Assembly: GCF_029892285.1 (NCBI RefSeq) | Contig: NZ_JARXVM010000003.1 | Location: 62,001-126,000, forward strand | From: Rhizobium sp. SG_E_25_P2 | Lineage (GTDB): Bacteria; Pseudomonadota; Alphaproteobacteria; Rhizobiales; Rhizobiaceae | Direction of reading: 5' to 3' | Length of the DNA: 64,000 nucleotides | Part shown: positions 54,505-62,184 of the stretch, piece after piece | How the letters are laid out: every line of letters begins with the position of its first letter | Numbering within the stretch: position 1 is the stretch's first letter | The notes under the pieces: generated by a model | Told to the model about the DNA's origin: nothing | Databases searched by the model: none | What the model saw: the letters and a program-made list of their open reading frames with translations, nothing else | Translations under genes and position numbers: made by a program

Positions 54505-55422
54505 TTAATCCGGAGTGCGCTCGCTGCTGATGAGGTCGATGACCGCCTGCGCCGTCGTCGTGTCCGTGACCAGCGCATTGATCATGCCGGATCTGACAGC
54601 GCCGATGACGCCAGCCGCCTTTTCAGGGGATGCGGCCACGCCGATGGAAAGCGGGGTCCGGCGCAGCTGTTCCGGGCTTGCCGCGATCATCCGCTCCTCG
54701 CCATCCCAGGGCAGCAACTGACCGTCGAGGCTCACATAATGGCGAATCACATCGCCTGCTGCGCCGATCAGAGCCTTTTCGCTGGCGGTTGCGGCGCTCG
54801 CTTCGGTGGGCTGCGGCGCATGCGTCAATCCGACGCCGACGATCGCGCAATCGAGTCTGTCCCACAGGGCGATGGTCTGACGCACCGAGGGATCCGCAAG
54901 GAAGGCGTCGCGTAGTTCGAGCGAGGAGAGATAGGGCGCGTGCAGGAAATGCGGCTGTCCGCCGATCTGCTCGGCGGCGGAACGCACGAATTCATTGATC
55001 TGGAAATGAGGAGCCGCTTGTTGCATGCCCCCATTCAACGGTACGACTTGCGCATCGCCGAGCGGCGGCAGACCGGCCAGCACCACTTCGCGGACCGCTC
55101 TTCCCCATCCCAGACCGATCACCGCACCGTTGCCGAAACCGGACGCCCTGAGAAGGCCGCCCAACGGTTCCGCCAGCGCGCCGAGCACACCGCTTTGCGG
55201 CGTGTCGATCACGGCGGCGACTTTCAGTCCCAAGGCCGCGACCAATTCAGCGGTGATTTCCTCCGGCGACACCAGATCGATGACTTCGATGCGGACAAGG
55301 CCCACGGACCGGGCCTTCTGCAGCATGCGGGAGACGGTGGCCGTGGACATGCCGAGTTTCCGCGCAATGTCGATCTGCGACATGTCGGAGACATAATGCA
55401 GCTTGGCCACCATATGCAGCAT
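54505..55422 (-). CDS. SorC/DeoR-type sugar-binding transcriptional regulator
   Basis: A 305-residue SorC-family regulator. The N-terminal helix-turn-helix spans KLHYVSDMSQIDIARKLGMS and TATVSRMLQKARSVGLVRIE. The C-terminal sugar-binding domain resembles glucosamine-6-phosphate deaminase, with VIGLGWGRAVREV, VPLNGGMQQ and DCAIVGVGL. The chosen ATG lacks an obvious ribosome site and the frame stays open upstream, so the start may be a little earlier. It diverges from the class I aldolase gene, with a palindrome between. Such regulators respond to phosphorylated sugars. Confidence 0.82.
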   Translation of the reverse strand: MLHMVAKLHYVSDMSQIDIARKLGMSTATVSRMLQKARSVGLVRIEVIDLVSPEEITAELVAALGLKVAAVIDTPQSGVLGALAEPLGGLLRASGFGNGAVIGLGWGRAVREVVLAGLPPLGDAQVVPLNGGMQQAAPHFQINEFVRSAAEQIGGQPHFLHAPYLSSLELRDAFLADPSVRQTIALWDRLDCAIVGVGLTHAPQPTEASAATASEKALIGAAGDVIRHYVSLDGQLLPWDGEERMIAASPEQLRRTPLSIGVAASPEKAAGVIGAVRSGMINALVTDTTTAQAVIDLISSERTPD

Positions 55423-55484
55423 GGCGCGGGTCGCCGGCGTTTCCTGAGCAGGTTGGGGAGGCAGCTTGCAATTCCTTTCAGAAA

Positions 55485-55495
55485 CGTGTTACACG
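55485..55495. promoter_or_regulatory. Candidate SorC operator
   Basis: CGTGTTACACG is a perfect odd palindrome (CGTGT-T-ACACG) in the divergent region between the SorC regulator and aldolase genes. Confidence 0.45.
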
Positions 55496-55547
55496 ATTGC
55501 TGGAGGAGTTATCGCCGAAAACCGTCAGTTTAGCAACGCCAGGAAAG

Positions 55548-55590
55548 TCGCTGTTTTCAGCGATGAGGGTCGGAAATCAGAGAATTTCCG
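55548..55590 (+). promoter_or_regulatory. Leader hairpins upstream of the aldolase gene
   Basis: Two perfect small stem-loops lie in the roughly 180-base leader: TCGCTG-TTTT-CAGCGA (55548-55563) and CGGAAAT-CAGAGA-ATTTCCG (55571-55590). Further TTTCCGG/CCGGAAA pairing is possible near 55615-55640. They could be regulatory, but no known riboswitch class is recognised. Confidence 0.4.
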
Positions 55591-55679
55591 CCGATGGCTG
55601 TTTGTTGCCTGTGGTTTTCCGGGGTGATCGACCGGAAATGCTGAAATTGCGGGCATGGACCCGCCATGGGAGAGAGATG

Positions 55680-56597
55680 ATGAGCATGATGACGACGGCC
55701 GAACTGCGCGGCTACCAGCAGATTTGCGGCGACAATGGCGCGATGATGGTAATTGCCTGCGACCAGCGCGGCGGCATGCGGCAATTGCTGGCGGATGATC
55801 CCGAAGCGCAGGCCAAGATCGGCAATGACGTGCTCGGCGACACCAAGGCCGACATCACCCGCTATCTGGCTTCAGAAGCGGGCTGCGTGCTGGTCGATCC
55901 TGTTTGCGCCGTGCCGCATCTTGTCGACAACTGGGTCCTGCCGCGCACCACCGCGCTGCTGATCGGCCTGGACGCATCGGGATGGGATGTGTCGCCCGAG
56001 GGCTACCGCATCTCCAAGGTCTGCGAAGGCGTCAATGCCCGCAAGGTGCGCGAACTTGGCGGCACGGGTGGCAAGATCATGGTCTATCTCCGTTCTGACA
56101 AGCCCGAGGCCAACACCCGCAATCTCGAAATCCTGAAGGATTGCATCGATGATTTCGCGCGTGAAGAGCTGTTCCTCGTCGTCGAATTCCTGACCTATCG
56201 GCTCGAAGACGAAAGCAAGGAAGCCTATGAGGCGATCTTTTCGCAGCTCATTCTCGATGGCTGCAAATTGAGCCTCGATCTTGGCGCCAAAGTGCTGAAG
56301 ATCCCCTATCCGGGTTCGGATGACGCCTGCGCCGCCGTCTCCAAGCTTTGCGGCGATACGCCCTGGGCCGTGCTGTCGGCCGGCGTCGATCATTCCACTT
56401 TCCTCGTGCAGGTGGAAAGCGCGATGAAGCATGGCGCTTCCGGCGTGATCGCCGGCCGTTCCCTGTGGAAGGACTGCATTTCGCTCGATCGTTCCGTCAC
56501 CAAATCCCGCCTGCAGGAGATCGCTGTGCCCCGCCTGCGCGAGATCCAGGCGATCATCGACCGCTACGCCAGCGTCCTGCGCCGCCAGGCGGCGTGA
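55680..56597 (+). CDS. Class I ketose-bisphosphate aldolase (LacD/YihT-like)
   Basis: A 305-residue Schiff-base aldolase of the LacD family (tagatose-1,6-bisphosphate aldolase; the sulfofructose-phosphate aldolase YihT is a relative). The active-site Lys is probably Lys207 in LGAKVLKIPYPG. Other blocks are VIACDQRGGMRQLL, VLVDPVCAVPHL, FLVVEFLTYRL and a phosphate-binding SGVIAGRSLWKD. Several closely spaced ATGs (55677, 55680, 55686) follow GGGAGAGAG, so the start is uncertain by a few codons. It is followed 11 nt later by the kinase fusion gene and diverges from SorC. It probably cleaves a ketose (bis)phosphate to DHAP and an aldehyde. Confidence 0.82.
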   Translation: MSMMTTAELRGYQQICGDNGAMMVIACDQRGGMRQLLADDPEAQAKIGNDVLGDTKADITRYLASEAGCVLVDPVCAVPHLVDNWVLPRTTALLIGLDASGWDVSPEGYRISKVCEGVNARKVRELGGTGGKIMVYLRSDKPEANTRNLEILKDCIDDFAREELFLVVEFLTYRLEDESKEAYEAIFSQLILDGCKLSLDLGAKVLKIPYPGSDDACAAVSKLCGDTPWAVLSAGVDHSTFLVQVESAMKHGASGVIAGRSLWKDCISLDRSVTKSRLQEIAVPRLREIQAIIDRYASVLRRQAA

Positions 56598-56608
56598 CGG
56601 AGGCCAGC

Positions 56609-58024
56609 ATGGCGGATGAGGCTATCGGCCTTGACATCGGCGGCACGCGCATGCGCGCCGCCCGGATCAGCGCGGACGGAGTGATCCTCGACAAGAAAAT
56701 CGTCGAGGGTTGCCGCGAACCGGGCCGCGCGCTCGACATGTTCTGCGAACTCATTCGCGAGTTCGACGGACCCAATGTGCGCGCGATCGGCATTGGAGTG
56801 CCGGGACGGGTCGACGCCCGGAGCGGCGCGGTGCTCTCAGGCGGCTTTCTCGATCTTTCCAGCGTCGATGTGAAGGGCCGGATCGAACGGGACTTCGGCC
56901 GCCCCGTTCGCATCGAGAATGATTGCTCGATGGCGCTCATCGCCGAAGCCCGGGTCGGCGCGGCCAAAGGGCTCGCCAATGTGGTGATGCTGACGATCGG
57001 CACCGGCATCGGCGGCGCGGCGATGCTGGACGGCCGCATCGTCAACGGCAAGCAGGCCGCTGGCCAACTCGGCCATGTCGTGGTGCAGGCCGATGGTCCG
57101 GTTTGCGTCTGCGGACAGGCCGGTTGCGTGGAGCTCTACTCCTCGGGCACCGCGCTTGGAAGGCTGACGGCGGAAGCCGGGTTGCCGTCCGGTCTGCGCT
57201 GTGAGGAGATTCTGGAAAAAGCGGCATCCGGCGAGGAGCCTCATCGCGCCTTGCTCGAACGTTGGGCCAAGCCTTTGCGAGCGGCGATCAACACGCTGTC
57301 GGCAACGTTCGATCCTGATGTGTTGCTGCTCGGCGGCGGGCTTGGGGGATGCGCGGTCGGCGCGCTGGATTTCGCGCCTGCGATCGGCCGATGGTATCAG
57401 ACGCCGGTCCGGGCCGCAGCGCTCGGCGATGACGCCGGCATGATCGGCGCGGGGCTTGCCGCGCTCGAGCTTGCCGGACCGCGCCGCATGGGCAAGAAGG
57501 TCGTGCTCGTCAACGGCGTGCCGGCCTCCGGCAAAAGTCGGGTTGCCTCGAGGATCGCGGAACGGCTTGGCTGGCAGATGCTGTCGCTCGACATGATCAA
57601 GAACCCGTTCCTCGCCGAACTCGACGATGTCGATCGCCTGTTCAATCGCAGGCTCGGCAAAGCGAGTTACCGGGCGATCTGGGATGTCGTTGCGGCTGCG
57701 CCGCCGGGGTCTGGCTTCGTCATCGACGCCTGGTTCGGCTTCCAGCCGCTAGAACAGCTCGATGACTATCTTGCGTCGTCGGGCGTGGACGGGCTTGCCG
57801 AACTCTGGTGTTCGGCGCCGCCAGAGGTTATCGGCGAACGATACCGCGCGCGGTTGTCTGATCGTCTGCCCGGACATCCCGGCGAAAGCTATGTGCCTGA
57901 GTTGATCGACTTGGCGCGGCGCGCGGAGCCCACAGGGCGGGCTCCGTCGCTGGCGATCGACACCACGGCGCCGCTTGACGAGGCGAAGACGTTGATGTGG
58001 CTGGATGAAACCCTGAAAAAGTGA
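56609..58024 (+). CDS. ROK-family sugar kinase fused to a P-loop kinase domain
   Basis: A 471-residue two-domain protein. Residues 1-290 are a ROK kinase: DIGGT (9-13), a catalytic Asp in ENDCS (Asp105), GTGIGGA (131-137) and the zinc motif with Cys166, Cys168 and Cys173 (CVCGQAGCVE). The usual GE-x-GH metal/substrate motif reads GQLGH, a Glu-to-Gln change. From about residue 296 a second domain begins with Walker A GVPASGKS (303-310), resembling zeta-toxin/chloramphenicol-phosphotransferase-like kinases, and ends with VDTT-type C-terminal strands (LAIDTTAPLDEA). It could carry out two phosphorylations of one sugar, or the second domain may be regulatory. The start follows GACGGAGG. Confidence 0.8.
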   Translation: MADEAIGLDIGGTRMRAARISADGVILDKKIVEGCREPGRALDMFCELIREFDGPNVRAIGIGVPGRVDARSGAVLSGGFLDLSSVDVKGRIERDFGRPVRIENDCSMALIAEARVGAAKGLANVVMLTIGTGIGGAAMLDGRIVNGKQAAGQLGHVVVQADGPVCVCGQAGCVELYSSGTALGRLTAEAGLPSGLRCEEILEKAASGEEPHRALLERWAKPLRAAINTLSATFDPDVLLLGGGLGGCAVGALDFAPAIGRWYQTPVRAAALGDDAGMIGAGLAALELAGPRRMGKKVVLVNGVPASGKSRVASRIAERLGWQMLSLDMIKNPFLAELDDVDRLFNRRLGKASYRAIWDVVAAAPPGSGFVIDAWFGFQPLEQLDDYLASSGVDGLAELWCSAPPEVIGERYRARLSDRLPGHPGESYVPELIDLARRAEPTGRAPSLAIDTTAPLDEAKTLMWLDETLKK

Positions 58025-58029
58025 TCTGG

Positions 58030-58048
58030 GGCCGCCGTCAGGGCGGCC
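58030..58048. terminator. Hairpin between convergent genes
   Basis: GGCCGCC-GTCAG-GGCGGCC starts 6 nt after the kinase fusion stop and lies before the end of the convergent GatZ/KbaZ gene. It has no U-run. Confidence 0.55.
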
Positions 58049-58058
58049 TCCACCCGCT

Positions 58059-59330
58059 TCAAGCCGGATCGCCTGCCGCGGCATCATAAAGGCTCACCAC
58101 CTGATCCACCGCAGCGATGAGAATGTCTTCCATCGCCTGCGATGCGAGGGACGGCGGCAAAGTCGGAAGATATTGGTGGAACAGGGTTTCCGGGATCGTC
58201 CGGCCCGCCAGCGCTTCCTTAAGATCTTTGACCGCTGCTTGGGCTTCGGGCCGGTTCCAGTAATAGCGGATGCGGTCGCTGTAGCTGTAGTGGCGCTGAA
58301 GCGCGAGCTCTCCCTCGTTGCCGTGATAATGCCCGCGCCAATCCCTGGGATCGGCGGTCAGCAGCGCTTCCATCCGGTCGCGCAGGCGCCGGCCGCCATA
58401 GTTGGCAACGAGTTCTGCCGCGATCATGTCCAGCCCGTAGAGCGCTTCGCGATAGGCGAAGGTCAGCCAGGGGCCGACTTTCAGGATCGGAAAACCGTCT
58501 AGGACGAGGTCCCTCAACGCCTGCCCGGATTGATAGTCGGTCGAATGGGCTTCAAACACCAGATCGGGGTGATTGTTCAGCACGGCGGCGAGGTTTGCTG
58601 CTTTCTCCCGGTCATAGGCGATGACATTGTCGCTGCCGAATTCGACGCCGGGTTGGACGACAAAAGCGATGACGCGCGAAAAAGCGTCGGTCAATCCGGC
58701 TTTCTCAAACAATTCCCGATGATAGGCGATGGTTGCCTCGGCAGCCTCTGGACGGGTCGGCTCGACGCTGTCGAGAACATGGTCGGCGCCGCCGGGGACC
58801 GGCACTTCGGTGCCAAGCACGTAAAGCGGCTTCGGCAAACCCAAACGAGCGGCGGCGGTTTCCGCCACCGCGCAGAGGCGCGCAGCTCGTTCGGCGATCA
58901 CGCTTTCGGCAAGCGCTGCCGGCTCGCCCGCGCAGGCCATTGACGTATCCAGATGCAGCTTGCTGAAGCCGGCCGCGACATAGGCCTCGACCATAGCCTC
59001 CGCCTTGGCCATGGCGACCGAAGGCTCCTCGCCGCGCCAGGGATTGGGACCCAGATGATCGCCGCCGAGAATGACCTGTTCGAAGGCCAGTCCTTCCTCG
59101 CGGCAGATGTTTTCGACGAAGGCGCGGAAATCGGCGGGCGTCATGCCGGTATAGCCGCCCAGATGATTGACCTGATTGCAGGTGGCCTCGATCAGAACCT
59201 TTCTATCGCACTTTTTCGCCCGGCGAATGGCGGCGTGCAGCACGCTGGGGTGAGCGGAACAGATCGAGGCGATGCCGAAGGGGCGGCTATGACGCCGGGC
59301 CTCGGCCAGTTGCAGCAGAAGCGCGCTCAT
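58059..59330 (-). CDS. gatZ: GatZ/KbaZ-family protein (tagatose-bisphosphate aldolase subunit / C4-epimerase-like)
   Basis: A 423-residue TIM-barrel protein of the GatZ/KbaZ family. Blocks are [80 protein letters not shown] and [15 protein letters not shown]. In enterobacteria this protein supports the class II aldolase GatY/KbaY. No GatY/KbaY gene is present here and a class I aldolase sits beside it, so it may work alone. Some members have been reported (from memory) to be C4-epimerases of ketohexose phosphates. It overlaps the PfkB gene by 4 nt. Confidence 0.85.
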   Translation of the reverse strand: MSALLLQLAEARRHSRPFGIASICSAHPSVLHAAIRRAKKCDRKVLIEATCNQVNHLGGYTGMTPADFRAFVENICREEGLAFEQVILGGDHLGPNPWRGEEPSVAMAKAEAMVEAYVAAGFSKLHLDTSMACAGEPAALAESVIAERAARLCAVAETAAARLGLPKPLYVLGTEVPVPGGADHVLDSVEPTRPEAAEATIAYHRELFEKAGLTDAFSRVIAFVVQPGVEFGSDNVIAYDREKAANLAAVLNNHPDLVFEAHSTDYQSGQALRDLVLDGFPILKVGPWLTFAYREALYGLDMIAAELVANYGGRRLRDRMEALLTADPRDWRGHYHGNEGELALQRHYSYSDRIRYYWNRPEAQAAVKDLKEALAGRTIPETLFHQYLPTLPPSLASQAMEDILIAAVDQVVSLYDAAAGDPA

Positions 59331-60313
59331 GAGTTATTCCGACTTTCCTGGCTGGCGATGAAAGCATCAAGTTCGGCGAAGCTGCAGGTTCCTTCCATCG
59401 GCCCGCGCCGCGTAACTGTTAGAGCTCCGGCTGCATTGGCGTAGCGCAGCGATTGCTCCGCCGTCAGGCCCTTGCGGCGGCAGGTGAGGTAGGTCGCGCC
59501 GAAGCAATCGCCGGCGCCGGTCGGGTCCAGTTCTTCGACGACAAAGGCCGCGCGATCGATACGTTCTTGAACAGAGAAGACGCTCGCGCCCTCCTCGCCG
59601 CGCTTGACCACGATCTCGGTCGCGCCCCGCGCCAGAAGCGTTTCGATCGCTTTGTTCTCGTCAGCGACGCCAGCGGCCATGAACAATTCCTCGCCAGACG
59701 GCAGCAGAAGATCGGCTTCGGCCAGCACCGCGTCCAGCGCCTCGGACCCTTGCCCGCCGCTCAGCAGTTCCTTTCGGACATTCGGATCGAGGGAGACGGA
59801 ACCGCCCCTGCCCTTCACGACCCGAAGGGCTTCGAGAACGATCGGGCCAATGCCGGGAATGGCGAAGGCAGACCCCATGACATGCAGATGCCCGGCGCGG
59901 GAGATCAGAGATTTGGCCGCTTCCGTCATGGCGACATGGCCGGCGGCGGAGCGGGCGATGTTGAACACGAAGTCGCGCGAGCCATCCTCACGGTAGCGCA
60001 CAAAGGCTGAGCCGGTGGTCTGGTCGGGTAGCACAGCGATGGCCGAGACATCCGCGCCGTCTGCCTCCAGTCGCTGGATGTTCAGCCAGCCGAAATCATC
60101 GTCGCCAACAGCGGCGATGATGCCGCAGGCGCCACCGAGTTTGGCGACCTGGTCGATGAAGATCGCCGGCGCGCCGCTTGGAAACGGCCCGATCAATGTC
60201 TGTGGCGCCCGGAACCCCTCCCCTATTGTCGTCGCCATGATCTCCACCAGGATTTCGCCGATGGTGATCGTTGGCCCGAGAGCCTCGTCCGCAATGCCAG
60301 ATACTGTGCTCAA
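59327..60313 (-). CDS. PfkB-family carbohydrate kinase
   Basis: A 328-residue ribokinase-fold sugar kinase. The N-terminal glycine pair is in [35 protein letters not shown] is the mid-domain block, and the catalytic Asp with its anion hole is in [14 protein letters not shown]. The family includes fructokinases, tagatose-6-phosphate kinases and KDG kinases. It heads a two-gene minus-strand operon with GatZ (4-nt overlap) and diverges from LacI over a perfect palindrome, so it is probably LacI-controlled. It could make the bisphosphate for the LacD-like aldolase. Confidence 0.87.
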   Translation of the reverse strand: MSTVSGIADEALGPTITIGEILVEIMATTIGEGFRAPQTLIGPFPSGAPAIFIDQVAKLGGACGIIAAVGDDDFGWLNIQRLEADGADVSAIAVLPDQTTGSAFVRYREDGSRDFVFNIARSAAGHVAMTEAAKSLISRAGHLHVMGSAFAIPGIGPIVLEALRVVKGRGGSVSLDPNVRKELLSGGQGSEALDAVLAEADLLLPSGEELFMAAGVADENKAIETLLARGATEIVVKRGEEGASVFSVQERIDRAAFVVEELDPTGAGDCFGATYLTCRRKGLTAEQSLRYANAAGALTVTRRGPMEGTCSFAELDAFIASQESRNNS

Positions 60314-60385
60314 AGCCTGCCTCCCATGCCGGATGAGCGAAATGTCCGGGCATCTAAAGCCTGGCGTCTCGTGAGGTCAATCAAA

Positions 60386-60401
60386 ATTTACGCGCGTAAA
60401 T
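60386..60401. promoter_or_regulatory. Perfect 16-bp palindrome, probable LacI operator
   Basis: ATTTACGCGCGTAAAT is perfectly symmetric with a central CG, as in many LacI-family operators. It lies 73-88 bases upstream of the pfkB-type start and 80 bases before the LacI gene, in their shared promoter region. Confidence 0.65.
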
Positions 60402-60480
60402 ATATTGATGTGTGGTCCAGGGCGCCTGGACTGCAAGACGCAGGGCCTTGAGGGAGTGGAGGCGTTGAAAAAAACTGGAC

Positions 60481-61572
60481 ATGCGCCAAGTGAGCGCATT
60501 AGTTTCTGCGCAACGGGATGAAAATCAGGAAGACATTTTGGCCGAGTCCATCAAGACCATGGAGGAGTTTTCCCGCTTTGTCGGCCTGTCCCGGCCGACC
60601 GTGTCGAAATTTTTCCATGACCCCGCTTCGGTCCGGAAGACGACGCGGGCGAAGATCGAACAGGCGCTGGCCAAATCCGGCTTCAAGCCGAACCTGTTCG
60701 CCGTCAATCTCAACCGCCGGCGCAGCAATATCCTCGGCGTTATCATACCCAATGCATTGGATCCATTTTTCATGGCGCTCGCGCGACAGATCGAGCGGGT
60801 TGCGGCTGACGCCGGTTTCCTGTCCTTCATCCTGTCGTCGGATGGCCGCATCGAAAAGCAGGAAGAGGCGATTGCGACGCTCTCGTCGCTCAATGTCGCC
60901 GGCGCCATCGTCGCGCCCACGGGGCATGGCGGCAGCGGCAAGGCGCTGGAAAAGCTGCGGCGCGCCATTCCCGTGGTGCATGTCGATGCGCCGCCGGACC
61001 CCGATGCAGCTTTTGTCGGAACCGACAATCGCAAGAGCTTCGGACTGATCGTCGATTATCTCTGCCGGAGCGGCGAAGCGCCCGCCTTTTTCGGCATGCC
61101 CCGCGTCAATGTGAACGCTGATGATCGCCGCGACGCCTATATCGAGGCGATGACGGCGCAGGGAAGGACGCCTGTTCTCGTCGATTTGCCCGCGCAGACC
61201 ACCTGGGATTTCGAACAGTTCGGCTTTGATCAGGCGACCGAAATCTTGAGTCGGCAGGGCTTTCCCAGCCGCACGCTGGTCTGCGCCAATGACCGTATCG
61301 CCTTTGGCGTGGTCTCCGCAGCCTGGCGGCATGGGCTCAAGATCGGCCATGGTCCGGGCTTCGATCTCCGGATCGCCGGTCATGACGACCATCCGCTGTC
61401 CCGTTACACTTGTCCGCCGCTGACGACGGTGGCGCAGGACTATGGACAGATCGGCTCTCTTGCGATCGCGCTTCTCTTGAAAAAGCTCGGTGAGGCTGAT
61501 GGTGATGACATCAGACTGTCGCGTGACAGAATCCTTCTGGATGGCGCGCTGATGCTGAGGCAATCGGCCTGA
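60481..61572 (+). CDS. LacI-family transcriptional regulator
   Basis: A LacI/GalR repressor of up to 363 residues. The helix-turn-helix (EEFSRFVGLSRPTVSKFF) is followed by the hinge FKPNLFAVNLNRRRS and a periplasmic-binding-protein-like effector domain (ILGVIIPNALDPFFMAL, AFVGTDNRKSFGLIVDYL). The start is uncertain: ATG 60481 gives a 19-residue leader before the domain, while a TTG at 60538 has AGGAAG 5 nt upstream and gives a more normal N-terminus. It diverges from the pfkB-gatZ operon, which it probably represses through the palindrome at 60386. Confidence 0.85.
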   Translation: MRQVSALVSAQRDENQEDILAESIKTMEEFSRFVGLSRPTVSKFFHDPASVRKTTRAKIEQALAKSGFKPNLFAVNLNRRRSNILGVIIPNALDPFFMALARQIERVAADAGFLSFILSSDGRIEKQEEAIATLSSLNVAGAIVAPTGHGGSGKALEKLRRAIPVVHVDAPPDPDAAFVGTDNRKSFGLIVDYLCRSGEAPAFFGMPRVNVNADDRRDAYIEAMTAQGRTPVLVDLPAQTTWDFEQFGFDQATEILSRQGFPSRTLVCANDRIAFGVVSAAWRHGLKIGHGPGFDLRIAGHDDHPLSRYTCPPLTTVAQDYGQIGSLAIALLLKKLGEADGDDIRLSRDRILLDGALMLRQSA

Positions 61573-61697
61573 GCCTTTCATCATTGCGCTGACTCCCCCC
61601 ATGTTCATGGCATTCACCCAGCGTGATGGTCCAGGCAATGTCGCCTGCGGAAACAGACCGGGCGCTGCCGCGCTTCGGCGTTATTGGAGGCATGAAC

Positions 61698-62024
61698 ATG
61701 AAACGGATTGGCGCCATGGCGGGAACTGCCGCCCTCTTCGCCTTGTCCACTCTGGCGGGTGGACTGTTGAATTTTTCCCTGCCGCAGCAGGCCGAGGCGG
61801 TCGTCTATTGCAAGGCGGTCGGCGTCCCGAAGGGATGCGTCGTCAGGCCGGCTCCAGCGGCGATCTATTGCACCCGGCCCGGTTATCCCGTCGGCTGCGT
61901 GGGGCGTCCGGGCGCTGCGGCGGTCCGTTGCACGCGGCCGGGGTTCCCAGCGGGTTGCGCTGCGGGGCGCGTTCGGTCGCCGGTCAATCGCGGCGGTCCC
62001 GTCAATCGCGTCGGCGTGCGCTGA
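61698..62024 (+). CDS. Small cysteine-rich exported protein
   Basis: About 108 residues. A signal peptide (MKRIGAMAGTAALFALSTLA) is followed by three imperfect repeats of the form YC-x-RPGYPxGC, giving six cysteines in three pairs, and then a short arginine/glycine/valine-rich tail. The ATG at 61698 is 7 nt from GGAGG, and an ATG two codons earlier is too close to that site. I recall similar small proteins being common and unstudied in Hyphomicrobiales. A cell-envelope or periplasmic location is likely; the function is unknown. Confidence 0.65.
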   Translation: MKRIGAMAGTAALFALSTLAGGLLNFSLPQQAEAVVYCKAVGVPKGCVVRPAPAAIYCTRPGYPVGCVGRPGAAAVRCTRPGFPAGCAAGRVRSPVNRGGPVNRVGVR

Positions 62025-62184
62025 GGCGACTTGTCATGCGGGATCTGCCGTTCCAGGTCCCGTTACCGGCGGGCCGTCCCTGCCGGGCTGCCGGCGCCGA
62101 AAGGACGCGCTCCGCCTCTGGCTGCGATGGAGTCCCCCACCTCCACGCCGGCAGTTGCCCTTTCTTGAGAACCCGCGTGCTCGA

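Noticed and set aside
62025-62184. Gap between the small cysteine-rich gene and the histidine kinase gene
   Set aside because: GC-rich with no palindrome with a U-run, no ribosome site and no supported gene; nothing to annotate.
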